Positions 1-9,393 of a DNA stretch of 35,819 nt are shown here, one piece after another. The translations under genes were made by a program, and so were the position numbers. The notes beneath the pieces are model-generated. The model saw only the letters and a list, made by a program, of their open reading frames with translations, ran no database searches and was not told where the DNA came from. This DNA comes from an uncultured Lentisphaerota bacterium (GTDB taxonomy: Bacteria > Verrucomicrobiota > Lentisphaeria > Victivallales > GWF2-50-93): assembly GCA_903872565.1 (NCBI GenBank), contig CAIQLG010000047.1, positions 1-35,819 on the forward strand, read 5' to 3'. The first letter of the stretch is position 1. Every line of letters starts with the position of its first letter.

Positions 1-250
1 CGAGCAATTCGATCAAGGTGAACTTGATCGAATGTGCTCTCGTCTTCGTTTGAATCGCAATGCGATTCAGAACTACGCCGGGCGCAGCCACCAGCAATCC
101 TATTAAAGTAAAGCCTTTACGCCGCGACAAGTTGCGTCTTCTAGGCTTTACCTCATAGACCGAGCTGGACGTACGGATTTCCCATATCCGGTTTTCCAGA
201 TGAATTTCGTCTTTCGTCATTCGCAACGGCTCAGATAAGTGCTGGCACAT
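1..250 (-). CDS. Prepilin-type N-terminal methylation-domain protein, 5' part, with two leader motifs
   Basis: The gene reads leftwards off the window, so only the first 83 residues are visible. The ATG at 250 follows a G-rich ribosome site (AGGGGG). The charged first 45 residues begin MCQHLSEPLRM and are followed by two prepilin-like motifs. The first, KGFTLIGLL (nt about 118-92), has Gly at -1 but Gly instead of Glu at +5. The second, IKFTLIELL (nt about 28-2), has Glu at +5 but Lys at -1. In type II secretion or type IV pilin-like proteins a prepilin peptidase cuts before F, and Glu5 aids assembly. The rest of the mature protein lies outside the window. If the second site is used, the leader is about 76 residues, far longer than usual. 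The family call is firm; a structural-pilin role is not shown, because such leaders are also found on secreted proteins of this phylum. Confidence 0.7.
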   Translation of the reverse strand, partial: MCQHLSEPLRMTKDEIHLENRIWEIRTSSSVYEVKPRRRNLSRRKGFTLIGLLVAAPGVVLNRIAIQTKTRAHSIKFTLIELL

Positions 251-320
251 ATAACAACCCCCTGTCGTAAAAGGATTTATTACTCAATCTCACATTTCCA
301 ACATTCTTGTCTTGTGACAT
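231..320 (-). CDS. Possible 29-residue upstream ORF overlapping the pilin start
   Basis: An ATG at 320 is preceded by AAGGTGG at a 5-nt spacing, with a second purine-rich site AAGGAGG further upstream. The frame runs 29 codons (MSQDKNVGNVRLSNK...) and stops at 231-233, overlapping the first 20 nt of the pilin-like gene in another frame. The better ribosome sites belong to this ORF, so it may couple translation to the pilin gene. Alternatively, it could be the true N-terminus joined by a frameshift. No family is recognised. Confidence 0.35.
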   Translation of the reverse strand: MSQDKNVGNVRLSNKSFYDRGLLYVPALI

Positions 321-347
321 TTTATCCACCTTGCTTCCTCCTTACGT

Positions 348-375
348 ATTATATTGCAATTTATACATTAAACAA
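348..375 (-). promoter_or_regulatory. Candidate sigma70-like promoter for the pilin-like gene
   Basis: Read on the minus strand there is TTGTTT (370-375), a 16-bp spacer and a perfect TATAAT (348-353). It lies just upstream of the strong ribosome sites in an AT-rich gap. This is a motif match only. The rest of the 251-526 gap shows no gene. Confidence 0.3.
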
Positions 376-526
376 TATCCTATGTTATTAAACTATTAGC
401 CGATATCACTATTTCTCAAACAAGAGTGGATTGACGGATGCATCTCAATTTCAGTTTTAGAAAATCAAATGTGAGGATCGACAGCAGCAGTATTCTCATC
501 AACCCCTTTCTTCTTTTCCTGTCCGC

Positions 527-1450
527 TTATTGAGCTGCAGTCGAGGCGATCCGGAAGCCGCGGTTGTCGTACGCGCGCAAGGGGGTACCGTAGCGCCGGT
601 AGGCCGAACGGCAGCCTGCGGTGGAGTAGTACCAGCCGCCGCCGCGCACAACGCGACCCGAGCCTGTCGCCACACCAATCGGATCAGTCGCTTCATCCAC
701 AGGATAATTTCCATACCAGTCAGAGCACCACTCCCATACGTTCCCGCTCATATCGTATATTCCAAGCTCGTTCGCCTTCTTTTTTCCTACCTCGTGCGTC
801 TTTTTTCCGGTGTTTGAAGCATACCATCCCACTTCGTCAAGATTGTTGCTTCCGCTGTAGATGAATCCCTTGCTTCTGTTTCCGCCGCGAGCCGCATATT
901 CCCATTCGGCTTCCGTTGGCAACCTGAAACCGGCTCCGAGTTTCTTGCAGAACGACATGCAGTTCTCCCAGGAAACTTTTTCTACTGGAAGATTGACACC
1001 CTTGAAACTGCTCGGATTGTGCCCCATCGCCTTTTCCCATTGCCCTTGAGTAACCTCGTATTTGCCGATGTAAAAAGCCTTGGTCAGCTTGACCTTGTGC
1101 AGGATCTCTCTCTCAACCCTGCCTTTTTCCGACGGAGGCGAGCCCATCATAAAATCGCCAGGCGCGACATATACCATCTCGATCCCGGTGTCCTTGTGCC
1201 GGATCTCGGAAGCCCAGCCGTTTGTTTCTTCGGCAGAACCCTTCACAATCTCGAACCCGGGAGGGATCTTAATTACTGGTTTATTCTCGGGGGTACCCTT
1301 ATTTTCAGTGGTATCCTTGTTCTGACTTGTGTCTTTATTTTCGGCGGGCGCCTTATTTTCGGCGATGTCCCCACATTCTGCTGGGACGGCGAAAACTGCC
1401 AGGAATATTATGGCAATGAACCACCGGACTGTGGTTGATGAAAATCTCAT
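527..1450 (-). CDS. Secreted SUMF1 / formylglycine-generating-enzyme-like domain protein
   Basis: 307 residues. A signal peptide (about 1-26, hydrophobic WFIAIIFLAVFAVPA) is followed by five hexapeptides of the type ENKxxx (31-60). A SUMF1 domain of C-type-lectin-like fold runs from about 77 to 303. Family hallmarks are visible: MVYVAPGDFMMGS, KYEVTQGQWE, LPTEAEWEYAARG, MSGNVWEWCSDWY, RVVRGGGW and NRGFRIA. Genuine formylglycine-generating enzymes carry two catalytic cysteines just after the RGGS motif. Here that stretch has only one Cys, in GCRSAYR, which matches the non-catalytic SUMF1 pattern. It is therefore probably not a sulfatase-activating enzyme, although a sulfatase-fold gene lies 3 kb away. 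The ribosome site before the ATG is weak. Its role is unknown; ligand binding or cell-surface function is inferred. Confidence 0.85.
   Translation of the reverse strand: MRFSSTTVRWFIAIIFLAVFAVPAECGDIAENKAPAENKDTSQNKDTTENKGTPENKPVIKIPPGFEIVKGSAEETNGWASEIRHKDTGIEMVYVAPGDFMMGSPPSEKGRVEREILHKVKLTKAFYIGKYEVTQGQWEKAMGHNPSSFKGVNLPVEKVSWENCMSFCKKLGAGFRLPTEAEWEYAARGGNRSKGFIYSGSNNLDEVGWYASNTGKKTHEVGKKKANELGIYDMSGNVWEWCSDWYGNYPVDEATDPIGVATGSGRVVRGGGWYYSTAGCRSAYRRYGTPLRAYDNRGFRIASTAAQ
1271..1360 (-). repeat. Five 18-bp units encoding an ENKxxx linker
   Basis: Residues 31-60 of the SUMF1 protein are five in-register hexapeptides: ENKAPA, ENKDTS, QNKDTT, ENKGTP, ENKPVI. This is a charged, flexible spacer between signal peptide and domain. 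The unit number is likely to vary between strains. Confidence 0.8.
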
Positions 1451-1524
1451 AACATTTCAACTTCATTATAAATTTTACTTCATATGCTCCAAACGTAATC
1501 CGAGTATCGGGAAAAATCAAGAGC

Positions 1525-1590
1525 TATAGTTTTTCATGGAGAATAAATTCACAATGTGAAATGTGAATTTATTTAAATGAAAAACTATAA
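1525..1590. repeat. Long imperfect inverted repeat; candidate terminator of the AraC gene
   Basis: The arms 1525-1552 and 1563-1590 are complementary over about 24 of 28 positions, with a 10-nt loop and a small internal bulge. The element lies between the AraC stop and the SUMF1 start, so the AraC transcript would fold it. It is AT-rich, unlike a GC-rich intrinsic terminator. Its right arm recurs almost unchanged at 19398-19427, so it may instead be a dispersed element. Confidence 0.55.
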
Positions 1591-1591
1591 T

Positions 1592-2542
1592 TCATCGAAA
1601 ATTAATTTGTCTGCGAAATTCGTGTGGAGACATGCCGACAATTTTCGTGAATTGGCGGGAGAGATAATTGCCGTCGCAGAATCCCACCCGTTCAGCTATT
1701 TCCGAAAGCGACATGTCCGTGTGCCGGATCAGATGGCGGGACTTTGAAATTCTCAGCCGGATGATATGCTCGATGGGAGATCTGCCCATCAGCTGCTTAA
1801 AAGTCCTCATGAGCGATGTCTGGGACATATGTGCGACACGGGTTAAATCCTTTATGCAGAGTGGGGTGGCATAATTCTTTTCGATATATCCGAGCAATTT
1901 GCTGAAATGCTGCAGAGGACGGCTTTCCGGGAGTTCCAGCTCCGAATAGCAGCGCGACAGAAAACCTATCAGCCGCATCAGATTGGCGATTGCAAAAAAA
2001 TAGCCCCCCTGCTTGTCAGACTGCAGTTCCTCTTCAAGTTCTGCCACAAGTCGCAGAGCTTCTGTCAACTGGCTGACCGAAAGCCGCAACCGGTTCTGGA
2101 ATTTCCGCTGGCGACGGATTTTCGGTTCAAGCTCGAACAGCGCATGATAACCGGGAAGAGTGCCGATGTCTGCGAGTGGGAAATTAATCTGCCGCATGTC
2201 ATAAAGTACGTTAATTAGGGAAAGATTGCTCGCCTCAAGATAACTGTGCCTCATATTATTGAGGATCAGGAATACATCGCCTGTTTCGATCCGGTATTTC
2301 TCATCTTCGATCCAGTGTGTCCCAGCACCGCCGACTATTATCACAAGTTCCTGAAATTCGTGTCTGTGCTGAATGGGCTCGGATCCATGCATAGGCATAC
2401 GCATCACCTTGATTGGATACGTTGTAAAAAAATCAGTGTACCTGAGTAATCTGTTTTTTTTCACTATTGCCCCATGAATGACTCTTTTGGTAAAATTATG
2501 CTTGTTTATGGAAAGATTGTCAAGGTGTTTTTTAAAATACAT
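1592..2542 (-). CDS. AraC-family transcriptional regulator with N-terminal cupin
   Basis: 316 residues from the ATG at 2542. An ORF extension to 2623 would overlap the divergent gene and adds no recognisable sequence. The N-terminal cupin sensor has the AraC_binding pattern QHRHEFQEL (59-67) and GDVFLILNNMRHSY (88-101). The C-terminal double helix-turn-helix (about 220-316) includes LTRVAHMSQTSLMRTFKQ, LSEIAERVGFCDGNYLSRQF and the terminal GMSPHEFRRQ. Such proteins usually activate adjacent sugar-use genes on binding a sugar. It is divergent, by only 43 bp, from the dehydrogenase gene at 2586, so it very likely controls that operon. The ligand is unknown. The ribosome site is weak, so the start is uncertain. 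Confidence 0.88.
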   Translation of the reverse strand: MYFKKHLDNLSINKHNFTKRVIHGAIVKKNRLLRYTDFFTTYPIKVMRMPMHGSEPIQHRHEFQELVIIVGGAGTHWIEDEKYRIETGDVFLILNNMRHSYLEASNLSLINVLYDMRQINFPLADIGTLPGYHALFELEPKIRRQRKFQNRLRLSVSQLTEALRLVAELEEELQSDKQGGYFFAIANLMRLIGFLSRCYSELELPESRPLQHFSKLLGYIEKNYATPLCIKDLTRVAHMSQTSLMRTFKQLMGRSPIEHIIRLRISKSRHLIRHTDMSLSEIAERVGFCDGNYLSRQFTKIVGMSPHEFRRQINFR

Positions 2543-2585
2543 GATAGAATAATGACACTTGAAAATCATTAAGGAGAAAAATAAC
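2543..2585 (+). promoter_or_regulatory. Divergent control region between AraC gene and catabolic operon
   Basis: Only 43 bp separate the two start codons. TAGAAT at 2545-2550 is a fair -10 for the rightward operon but has no -35 at proper spacing, as expected for an activator-dependent promoter. AAGGAG at about 2571-2576 is the ribosome site for the gene at 2586. AraC-binding sites would have to overlap the 5' end of the regulator gene. Confidence 0.35.
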
Positions 2586-3713
2586 ATGGCTTTGAAAGTT
2601 GGAGTTGTGGGAGTAAACGGCATTGGGAAAACGCATTCCGGATGCTATGCGAGCGATCCGCTCGCGAAACTTGTCGCAGTATGCGATGTTGTGAAACAGA
2701 GGGCTGACGAGACGGCTGAAAAGCACAAGGTCAAGGCCTATTACAGGCTCAAGGACATGCTCGACGCCCATCCGGATCTGGACATTGTGGATGTGTCAAC
2801 CGGAGGCAATGAGAACGGGGGCTGGCATTTCGAGCCTGCTATGGAGGCGCTGAATGCTGGTAAGCATGTGCTTGTGGAGAAACCTATTTCGAACGACATC
2901 AATGAGGCGCGCCAGATGACGGCATTAGCCGATGCGAAAGATCTTTATCTTGGCTGCAATCTCAACCACTATTTCACGGAAGTCGCAACAAAGGCCAAGG
3001 CATTGATGAATGATGGCCGGATTGGCGAACAAATCTTCTGTCTCCACCGGATGGGATTCGTGGGTGGCGAGTTCACATACGGAGGAGCCGACACAGGCCC
3101 CAATGTCGCTGGATTCCCGTACTTCCACGTGAAGGCGTTTCTTGCGCATCCTTTCAGCATCATGAGATACTTCTGCGGCGACATAACCCATGTCCAGGCC
3201 TTCATGAGCCGTCCCAGCTTCCGCAAGAAGGCGGGCGACGTGATGGTGTCGATCAACAGCATCCATGTCCGTTTCGCGAACGGTTCGATCGGTTATCTTT
3301 TCAGCCAGCGCGGCGATGCCACAATGGGGCTTGGTGGCTGGTGGAGCATCGAAGTGGGCGGAACAAAAGGCACATTCTGCATAGAGAACTGCGTCGAGAA
3401 GCTGACATTCACATCGGCACCGGGTGCGCCGGGTGCGGCGGATCCCTCGAAACTTATACTTGGCAAATCCAACGAGCCGGAAATAACCAACACGGGGCTC
3501 ACAGATTTCGGGCTCACATTCCCGACCCGTATCCATGCATTCCTGGAAGATGTCACAAACAACGTTCCGAGACACAAATTGAGGGCGTCGGGGCGTGACG
3601 CACTGGCCACTCTCGAATACACGTTTGCGGCGATAGAATCCTTCGAGCAGGACGGGATAATTGTGAGGCCGCATCCTCTGCCCCAGCTAAAACGCAATCC
3701 TAAGACGACATAA
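2586..3713 (+). CDS. Gfo/Idh/MocA-family NAD(P)-dependent sugar dehydrogenase (paralogue 1)
   Basis: 375 residues, starting at the ATG at 2586 behind AAGGAG; the nine in-frame codons upstream lack a ribosome site. The N-terminal Rossmann fold begins KVGVVGVNGIGKTH. The family EKP motif is at 98-100 (VLVEKPISND) in the dinucleotide/active-site region, and a C-terminal alpha/beta domain follows. Members oxidise or reduce sugars, inositols or glycosides at a hydroxyl. The protein is clearly paralogous to the one at 6162: both have (S/A)TGG...HFEP.MEAL.AG.HVL.EKPISNDI. It is the first gene of the AraC-divergent operon, 13 bp ahead of the TIM-barrel gene. The substrate cannot be read from sequence. 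Confidence 0.9.
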   Translation: MALKVGVVGVNGIGKTHSGCYASDPLAKLVAVCDVVKQRADETAEKHKVKAYYRLKDMLDAHPDLDIVDVSTGGNENGGWHFEPAMEALNAGKHVLVEKPISNDINEARQMTALADAKDLYLGCNLNHYFTEVATKAKALMNDGRIGEQIFCLHRMGFVGGEFTYGGADTGPNVAGFPYFHVKAFLAHPFSIMRYFCGDITHVQAFMSRPSFRKKAGDVMVSINSIHVRFANGSIGYLFSQRGDATMGLGGWWSIEVGGTKGTFCIENCVEKLTFTSAPGAPGAADPSKLILGKSNEPEITNTGLTDFGLTFPTRIHAFLEDVTNNVPRHKLRASGRDALATLEYTFAAIESFEQDGIIVRPHPLPQLKRNPKTT

Positions 3714-3726
3714 GGAGGAAACACAT

Positions 3727-4524
3727 ATGAAGATTGGTGTAAATTCTGTACTGTTCGGTGGTTATGACATGGAAACCGCGTTCAAATATGTGAAGATGGC
3801 AGGCTATGACGGCATAGAAATTTCCGCCATTGGAGGCATGAGCGAGCATCTTGTGATTGAGCGCTGGAAGGAATGTGCGCCAGTGATCAAGTCCCTCTCG
3901 AAAAAGTATGAGCTGGAACTGCTTGCGATGGAACAGCCAAGCCAGGATACTCAGATCATGGAGAAGGCGATGCAGGCGGCCGTTGAGATAGGAATCCCCA
4001 TCATCAACTGTGGTCCCGGCGGAAAAAGCAACGACAAGGCCTCCCTGCAGGAAAGCATAGATTCGCTTGGAAAACTTTCGCTGCGCGCGGAACATTATGG
4101 TGTCACCCTGTGCGTCAAGGCACATGTGGGTGCGTCCATATACAATACTGAAACGACGCTCTGCGCCCTGGAGGCGGTAAAATCACCAGCTTTCGGACTG
4201 GACATGGACCCCAGCCACATACACCGCGCCGGCGAGAATCCTGTGGATGCGCTGTCCAAGGTCGTCTCGCATATCCGCCACGTCCACATCCGCGACTGCA
4301 AGGGGCGCCAGCAAAATCCCGGCAAACCCGAGGCTCAGGCAAATGGAAGAGGCGATATTGACCTTCTCGGCTATATCCGGATTTTGCACAATGGAGGTTA
4401 TTCCGGGCCAGTGGATCTTGAAGTGATCGGAGCCAAGGAGTACAGTCTTGAACAGTGCTGCATCATTGCGGCGGAGTCGCGCGGACATATGCAGGCCTGC
4501 CTGCAGGCCTGCGGCGCCAGATAA
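3727..4524 (+). CDS. Sugar phosphate isomerase/epimerase-like TIM barrel (AP-endonuclease 2 family)
   Basis: 265 residues with a strong ribosome site (AAGGAGG). The xylose-isomerase-like TIM barrel is evident from strand ends bearing metal or substrate ligands: E31 (GIEIS), D159 (GLDMDPSHIHRAG), H187/D190 (HVHIRDCKG) and E232 (VDLEVIG). Relatives include IolE/IolI, hydroxypyruvate isomerase and 3-keto-sugar lyases or epimerases that follow Gfo/Idh dehydrogenases. The very close spacing to the upstream dehydrogenase supports successive steps on one sugar, perhaps on a keto-intermediate (inference). Confidence 0.85.
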   Translation: MKIGVNSVLFGGYDMETAFKYVKMAGYDGIEISAIGGMSEHLVIERWKECAPVIKSLSKKYELELLAMEQPSQDTQIMEKAMQAAVEIGIPIINCGPGGKSNDKASLQESIDSLGKLSLRAEHYGVTLCVKAHVGASIYNTETTLCALEAVKSPAFGLDMDPSHIHRAGENPVDALSKVVSHIRHVHIRDCKGRQQNPGKPEAQANGRGDIDLLGYIRILHNGGYSGPVDLEVIGAKEYSLEQCCIIAAESRGHMQACLQACGAR

Positions 4525-4576
4525 ATCACTGAACCAATATTAATATAACAAAATTTTCAAAATAGGAGAATTACGT

Positions 4577-5980
<1,404 letters not shown>

Positions 5981-6012
5981 GTGATGCGGTAGTATTTATT
6001 GGAAATATTTTC

Positions 6013-6094
6013 TGTAGCCGCCCCCGTGTCGGGGGCGAACACGGCCGACACCCAGCTACGCCAAGGCTTCGCAGGGCAAGTGCCCGTGGCTACA
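6013..6094. repeat. GTAG...CTAC palindromic intergenic repeat
   Basis: The ends TGTAGCC and GGCTACA are inverted. Inside are a perfect hairpin CGCCCCCG-tgt-CGGGGGCG (6019-6037), the module GGCTTCGCAGGG, and GGGCAagTGCCC. It lies between the sulfatase-fold gene and the second dehydrogenase, where it could attenuate or process the operon transcript. It shares its end design and the GGCTTCGCAGGG module with the repeat near 23.6 kb. Confidence 0.65.
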
Positions 6095-6161
6095 ACAAAT
6101 GCAACAACAACATTTGATGCATTACGAAAATAACGTTGATAAATATCCCGAAGGAAGCATA

Positions 6162-7160
6162 ATGAAAAAGCAACGAGTTGGAGTGATAGGGCTTGGCCCT
6201 ATAGGGAACAAGCACGCCGACATATATAGTGAGATACAGGATGCAGAACTTGTCGCAGTCTGCGACATTGACCGCACCCGTGCGGATGCATCTGCAAAAC
6301 GTCTTGGCGTGCGGAAATTCTATTCTGTCGGAGAAATGATCGCAAATGCGAAGCTTGACATGGTAAGTGTCGCCACAGGCGGCCAGGAATATGGCTCCGA
6401 CCACTTCGAGCCGACAATGGAGGCGCTGGAGGCGGGGCTTCATGTACTCGGTGAAAAACCGATATCCAACGATATCGTGCAGGCCGAAAAAATGGTTGTC
6501 AAAGCCCGTGAAAAAGGTTTGTGTTACGGCATCAACCTGAACCACAGGTTCACACCTGCGGCGCGTCTGGCTAAAAGATGGATTGACGAGGGACGCATAG
6601 GGCATCAGCTTTTCATCAACGTCTCAATGTGGATCATGAATCCCCGTGAGAGTTCTCCGTGGTTCCAGATCAAGGCGTTGCATCCGCACACCGTTGACAT
6701 GATGAGATATTTTGCGGGGGATGTCGAGGCGGTGCAATGTTTTGCGGCCAAGGCGCCCGGACGGAAAATTTGGTCAACAGCCCAGTTCAACATGCGATTC
6801 AGAAGTGGCGTGATTGGCCACCTGTGCGGAAGTTATGACATTGAGAGAGGTCATCCGATGGAACGCGTTGAACTTGCCGGGGTGAAAGGCAGGTTCGTCA
6901 TTGAAGACATCTTCAGGGAAGTGACCCTCTATCCAGCCGGTAATCTTGAAAAAACAGTATATACAAATCCTCTCTTCGGCGGTATGCGTGATTTCGATGA
7001 CACATTCCGGAATCGTCTTGGATGCTTTGTCGAAGAATTGAACAATGGCACCGCTCCGGACAAAATAGACGGTTCGGGTGCCGATGGTCTTGCGGCACAG
7101 AAAGTGCTGGCGGCGGCCATCCGTTCAATCGAGACGGAAGCGATTGTGAAAGTTGAGTAA
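6162..7160 (+). CDS. Gfo/Idh/MocA-family dehydrogenase (paralogue 2)
   Basis: 332 residues. The start at 6162 is chosen because it follows GGAAG and leads straight into the Rossmann motif RVGVIGLGPIGNKHA; the 21 in-frame codons upstream overlap the intergenic repeat. The EKP motif is at 98-100. It is closely similar in its N-terminal half to the gene at 2586, but the C-terminal half differs (NLNHRFTPAARLAKRW, ALHPHTVDMMRYF). The pair may catalyse opposite redox steps or act on related sugars (inference). A palindromic repeat separates it from the sulfatase-fold gene. Confidence 0.9.
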   Translation: MKKQRVGVIGLGPIGNKHADIYSEIQDAELVAVCDIDRTRADASAKRLGVRKFYSVGEMIANAKLDMVSVATGGQEYGSDHFEPTMEALEAGLHVLGEKPISNDIVQAEKMVVKAREKGLCYGINLNHRFTPAARLAKRWIDEGRIGHQLFINVSMWIMNPRESSPWFQIKALHPHTVDMMRYFAGDVEAVQCFAAKAPGRKIWSTAQFNMRFRSGVIGHLCGSYDIERGHPMERVELAGVKGRFVIEDIFREVTLYPAGNLEKTVYTNPLFGGMRDFDDTFRNRLGCFVEELNNGTAPDKIDGSGADGLAAQKVLAAAIRSIETEAIVKVE

Positions 7161-7245
7161 GACCTGAAAAAGTGATTGTGGTATAACTAATAACGATAAA
7201 AATATGTTTTTTTGTCCGTGAAATCCGTAATTAAGGAGAAGTTGG

Positions 7246-9234
7246 ATGAAACATGGAATGGCAATGTGTGTGGTCGGAACTGTACTGCTCATGGTGGTCA
7301 GCGGATGCACGATGCTGCAGGAAGATGCAAAGAAGAATGACTCCGAGGTTCAGGCGGCTCCGCTGGTACTCGTGGAGAAAGGGGCGAGCCTGGCGCCGAT
7401 CATCGTATTCAAGGATGCTCCGCCAATGACCCGGAAGGCGGCGGATGAGTTGGCCGCCTATATCGAGAAGGTCGGTGGCGTGAAGCCGCAGGTCATCGAA
7501 GGCCTGCCCGTGCCCGTGCCGGAGCATGCGATCTGGGTCGGGTTCCAGCCAAAGCTCAAGGAACTCTTCCCGAAAACAGATTTCGATTTCAAGTATCCGG
7601 AAGAGATCCTCATCGCCGCCAACGACAAGAACCTGGTGATTCTCGGGCGCGACCGCTGGGATCCCCAACACTTGGTGCTGAAAGACAGATCTAAGAATCC
7701 AACCGAACTTTGGCAGCAGGAATACGGCACAGTCAATGCGGTGTACACGTTTCTACAGGATTATCTGGACGTGCGCTGGCTCTGGCCGGGCGAGATTGGC
7801 GAGGACATTATCAGGAAGGAAAAGATCGCCTTTGGGCCCTTCGAATATCGCTATCATCCCCAGATCCGTTTGCGCAGCGGGATTCTCTACATGTCCGCTC
7901 CAGGCGATGGCCGGGGTATTTCACATGACTGGGCGCGTTTGCAACGCATGCAGCTTGACTCCGCCAACATTGCGTACAGGCTTAACGCGGCGGTCGGCGG
8001 TCACGGTTTCGGCAACTGGTGGGAGCGGTTTCACGTGTCGCATCCGGAGTATTTTGCCCTCCAGCCCGACGGCACCCGCAGCGGTTTTCCTGGACCGGGC
8101 ACCGAGAAGGTCTGTCAGTCGAATCCGGCGGTCTGGGACCAGTGGCTGGACGATGTGGCGAAGCAACTGGAAGAGGATCCGACCCGTACCCAGTTCAACG
8201 CATCGTTCAATGACTCCAACACCTCTGGACATTGCACCTGCGAAAAATGCAGTGCATGGGACGCGCCTGAGGCGAAAAAGCGGAGCCTGAGTTGGAGCGG
8301 TTTTTCCCAGGACTACGTTGCCCTGAGCGACCGGGACGTGAGGTTTGCCAACATTCTGGCGCGCAAGCTGCGGCAACGCTACCCGCACAAGGACTATTAC
8401 GTCAGTATTTTAGGCTACGGCCCGACCCGGCCGGCGCCGCTCAAAAACAAGCCGGACGACAACGTGATCATGGTGCATTGCTCAAATTGGTTCGCGGGTC
8501 TGGAAGATAACGATCGCGGGAGTTACGATGGCGAGAAAACCTCGCAACAATTTGCCGACTGGGCGGCGACCGGCGTAAAAATGTTCTACCGGCCCAATCT
8601 GCCCGGTCAAGGCGGCTTGTACCAGATGCTGCCCGACGTGCCCTTCGGGCGGGCCATGGAGACGATTCGTTTCGTGGCCGAACACAACTGCGCCGGCATT
8701 TATTTCGATACCATCAACGAGTGCTGGCCGACGCAGGGGCCGCTTTACTACCTTCTGGCGCATCTGGCCTGGAATCCCTATCAGGACGGGTATGCGGTCA
8801 TGGACGATTATTACCGGCGCGGGTTCGGGCCGGCCTCGGGGCAGTTGAAGGCCTACTGGACCTTGCTGGAGGAGACACGCAACCGGATAGTTGATGGCAA
8901 GGTAACTTTTCCGCAGGCCTATGATTCCGCGTTTTATAAGCGGGCCGCAGGCCTGCTGGACGAGGCGGATGCCGTAGTGGCGAAGGCTCCGGAGATCTAC
9001 CGGCGGCGGATAGCGCATGTGCGCGCCGGACTGGAGTTCACGCGGAAGACGAACGAGGTGCGGGAGCTGATGGATCGGTATAAAAAGAGCAAGGGGCAGG
9101 ACAAGGAGGCGGCCGACCGGGTGCGCGCTCTCTGGAAGGAGATCGATCCGATAACCAAGGAAAAGGAGAATTATTTTTATCTTAATGAGGTCATGAACAT
9201 AAGAAATAGCCTCCACCCGGATACACAGAAGTGA
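7246..9234 (+). CDS. DUF4838-containing lipoprotein (glycosidase-like)
   Basis: 662 residues, with AAGGAG upstream. The leader ends in a lipobox LMVVSGC, giving lipid-modified Cys21, so it is an envelope lipoprotein. After a linker there is an N-terminal alpha/beta domain like that of family 20 and 67 glycosidases (KAADELAAYIEKVGG ... ILGRDR). Next is the DUF4838 barrel-like region with GTVNAVYTFLQDYLDVRWLWPGEIGED. A C-x-C-x2-C motif (C330, C332, C335) sits in the DUF4838 region, and a helical C-terminus follows. The family occurs in polysaccharide-use loci, but no activity is known to me. The gene looks visibly more GC-rich than the dehydrogenase genes on either side, hinting at separate acquisition. 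Confidence 0.85.
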   Translation: MKHGMAMCVVGTVLLMVVSGCTMLQEDAKKNDSEVQAAPLVLVEKGASLAPIIVFKDAPPMTRKAADELAAYIEKVGGVKPQVIEGLPVPVPEHAIWVGFQPKLKELFPKTDFDFKYPEEILIAANDKNLVILGRDRWDPQHLVLKDRSKNPTELWQQEYGTVNAVYTFLQDYLDVRWLWPGEIGEDIIRKEKIAFGPFEYRYHPQIRLRSGILYMSAPGDGRGISHDWARLQRMQLDSANIAYRLNAAVGGHGFGNWWERFHVSHPEYFALQPDGTRSGFPGPGTEKVCQSNPAVWDQWLDDVAKQLEEDPTRTQFNASFNDSNTSGHCTCEKCSAWDAPEAKKRSLSWSGFSQDYVALSDRDVRFANILARKLRQRYPHKDYYVSILGYGPTRPAPLKNKPDDNVIMVHCSNWFAGLEDNDRGSYDGEKTSQQFADWAATGVKMFYRPNLPGQGGLYQMLPDVPFGRAMETIRFVAEHNCAGIYFDTINECWPTQGPLYYLLAHLAWNPYQDGYAVMDDYYRRGFGPASGQLKAYWTLLEETRNRIVDGKVTFPQAYDSAFYKRAAGLLDEADAVVAKAPEIYRRRIAHVRAGLEFTRKTNEVRELMDRYKKSKGQDKEAADRVRALWKEIDPITKEKENYFYLNEVMNIRNSLHPDTQK

Positions 9235-9393
9235 TTTACGATCAGATTTGGCGAATCCGGCGTAGCGTCCACAGCCTGGTGCTGGAATGTTTCGCTGTCA
9301 GAGATCCTTAAATTAACAATGTTTCAAGGAAGCACTTGAGTATGGAAGTCAGAAGCTAAACGTGATGAAGATACCCAATTGAAAGGAAATGAA

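Noticed and set aside
2925-3674. 249-residue minus-strand ORF
   Set aside because: It lies within the dehydrogenase gene, with Cys/Arg-rich composition typical of a reverse-frame shadow.
8482-9216. 244-residue minus-strand ORF
   Set aside because: Antisense to the DUF4838 lipoprotein gene; GC-rich genes commonly leave such open reverse frames.
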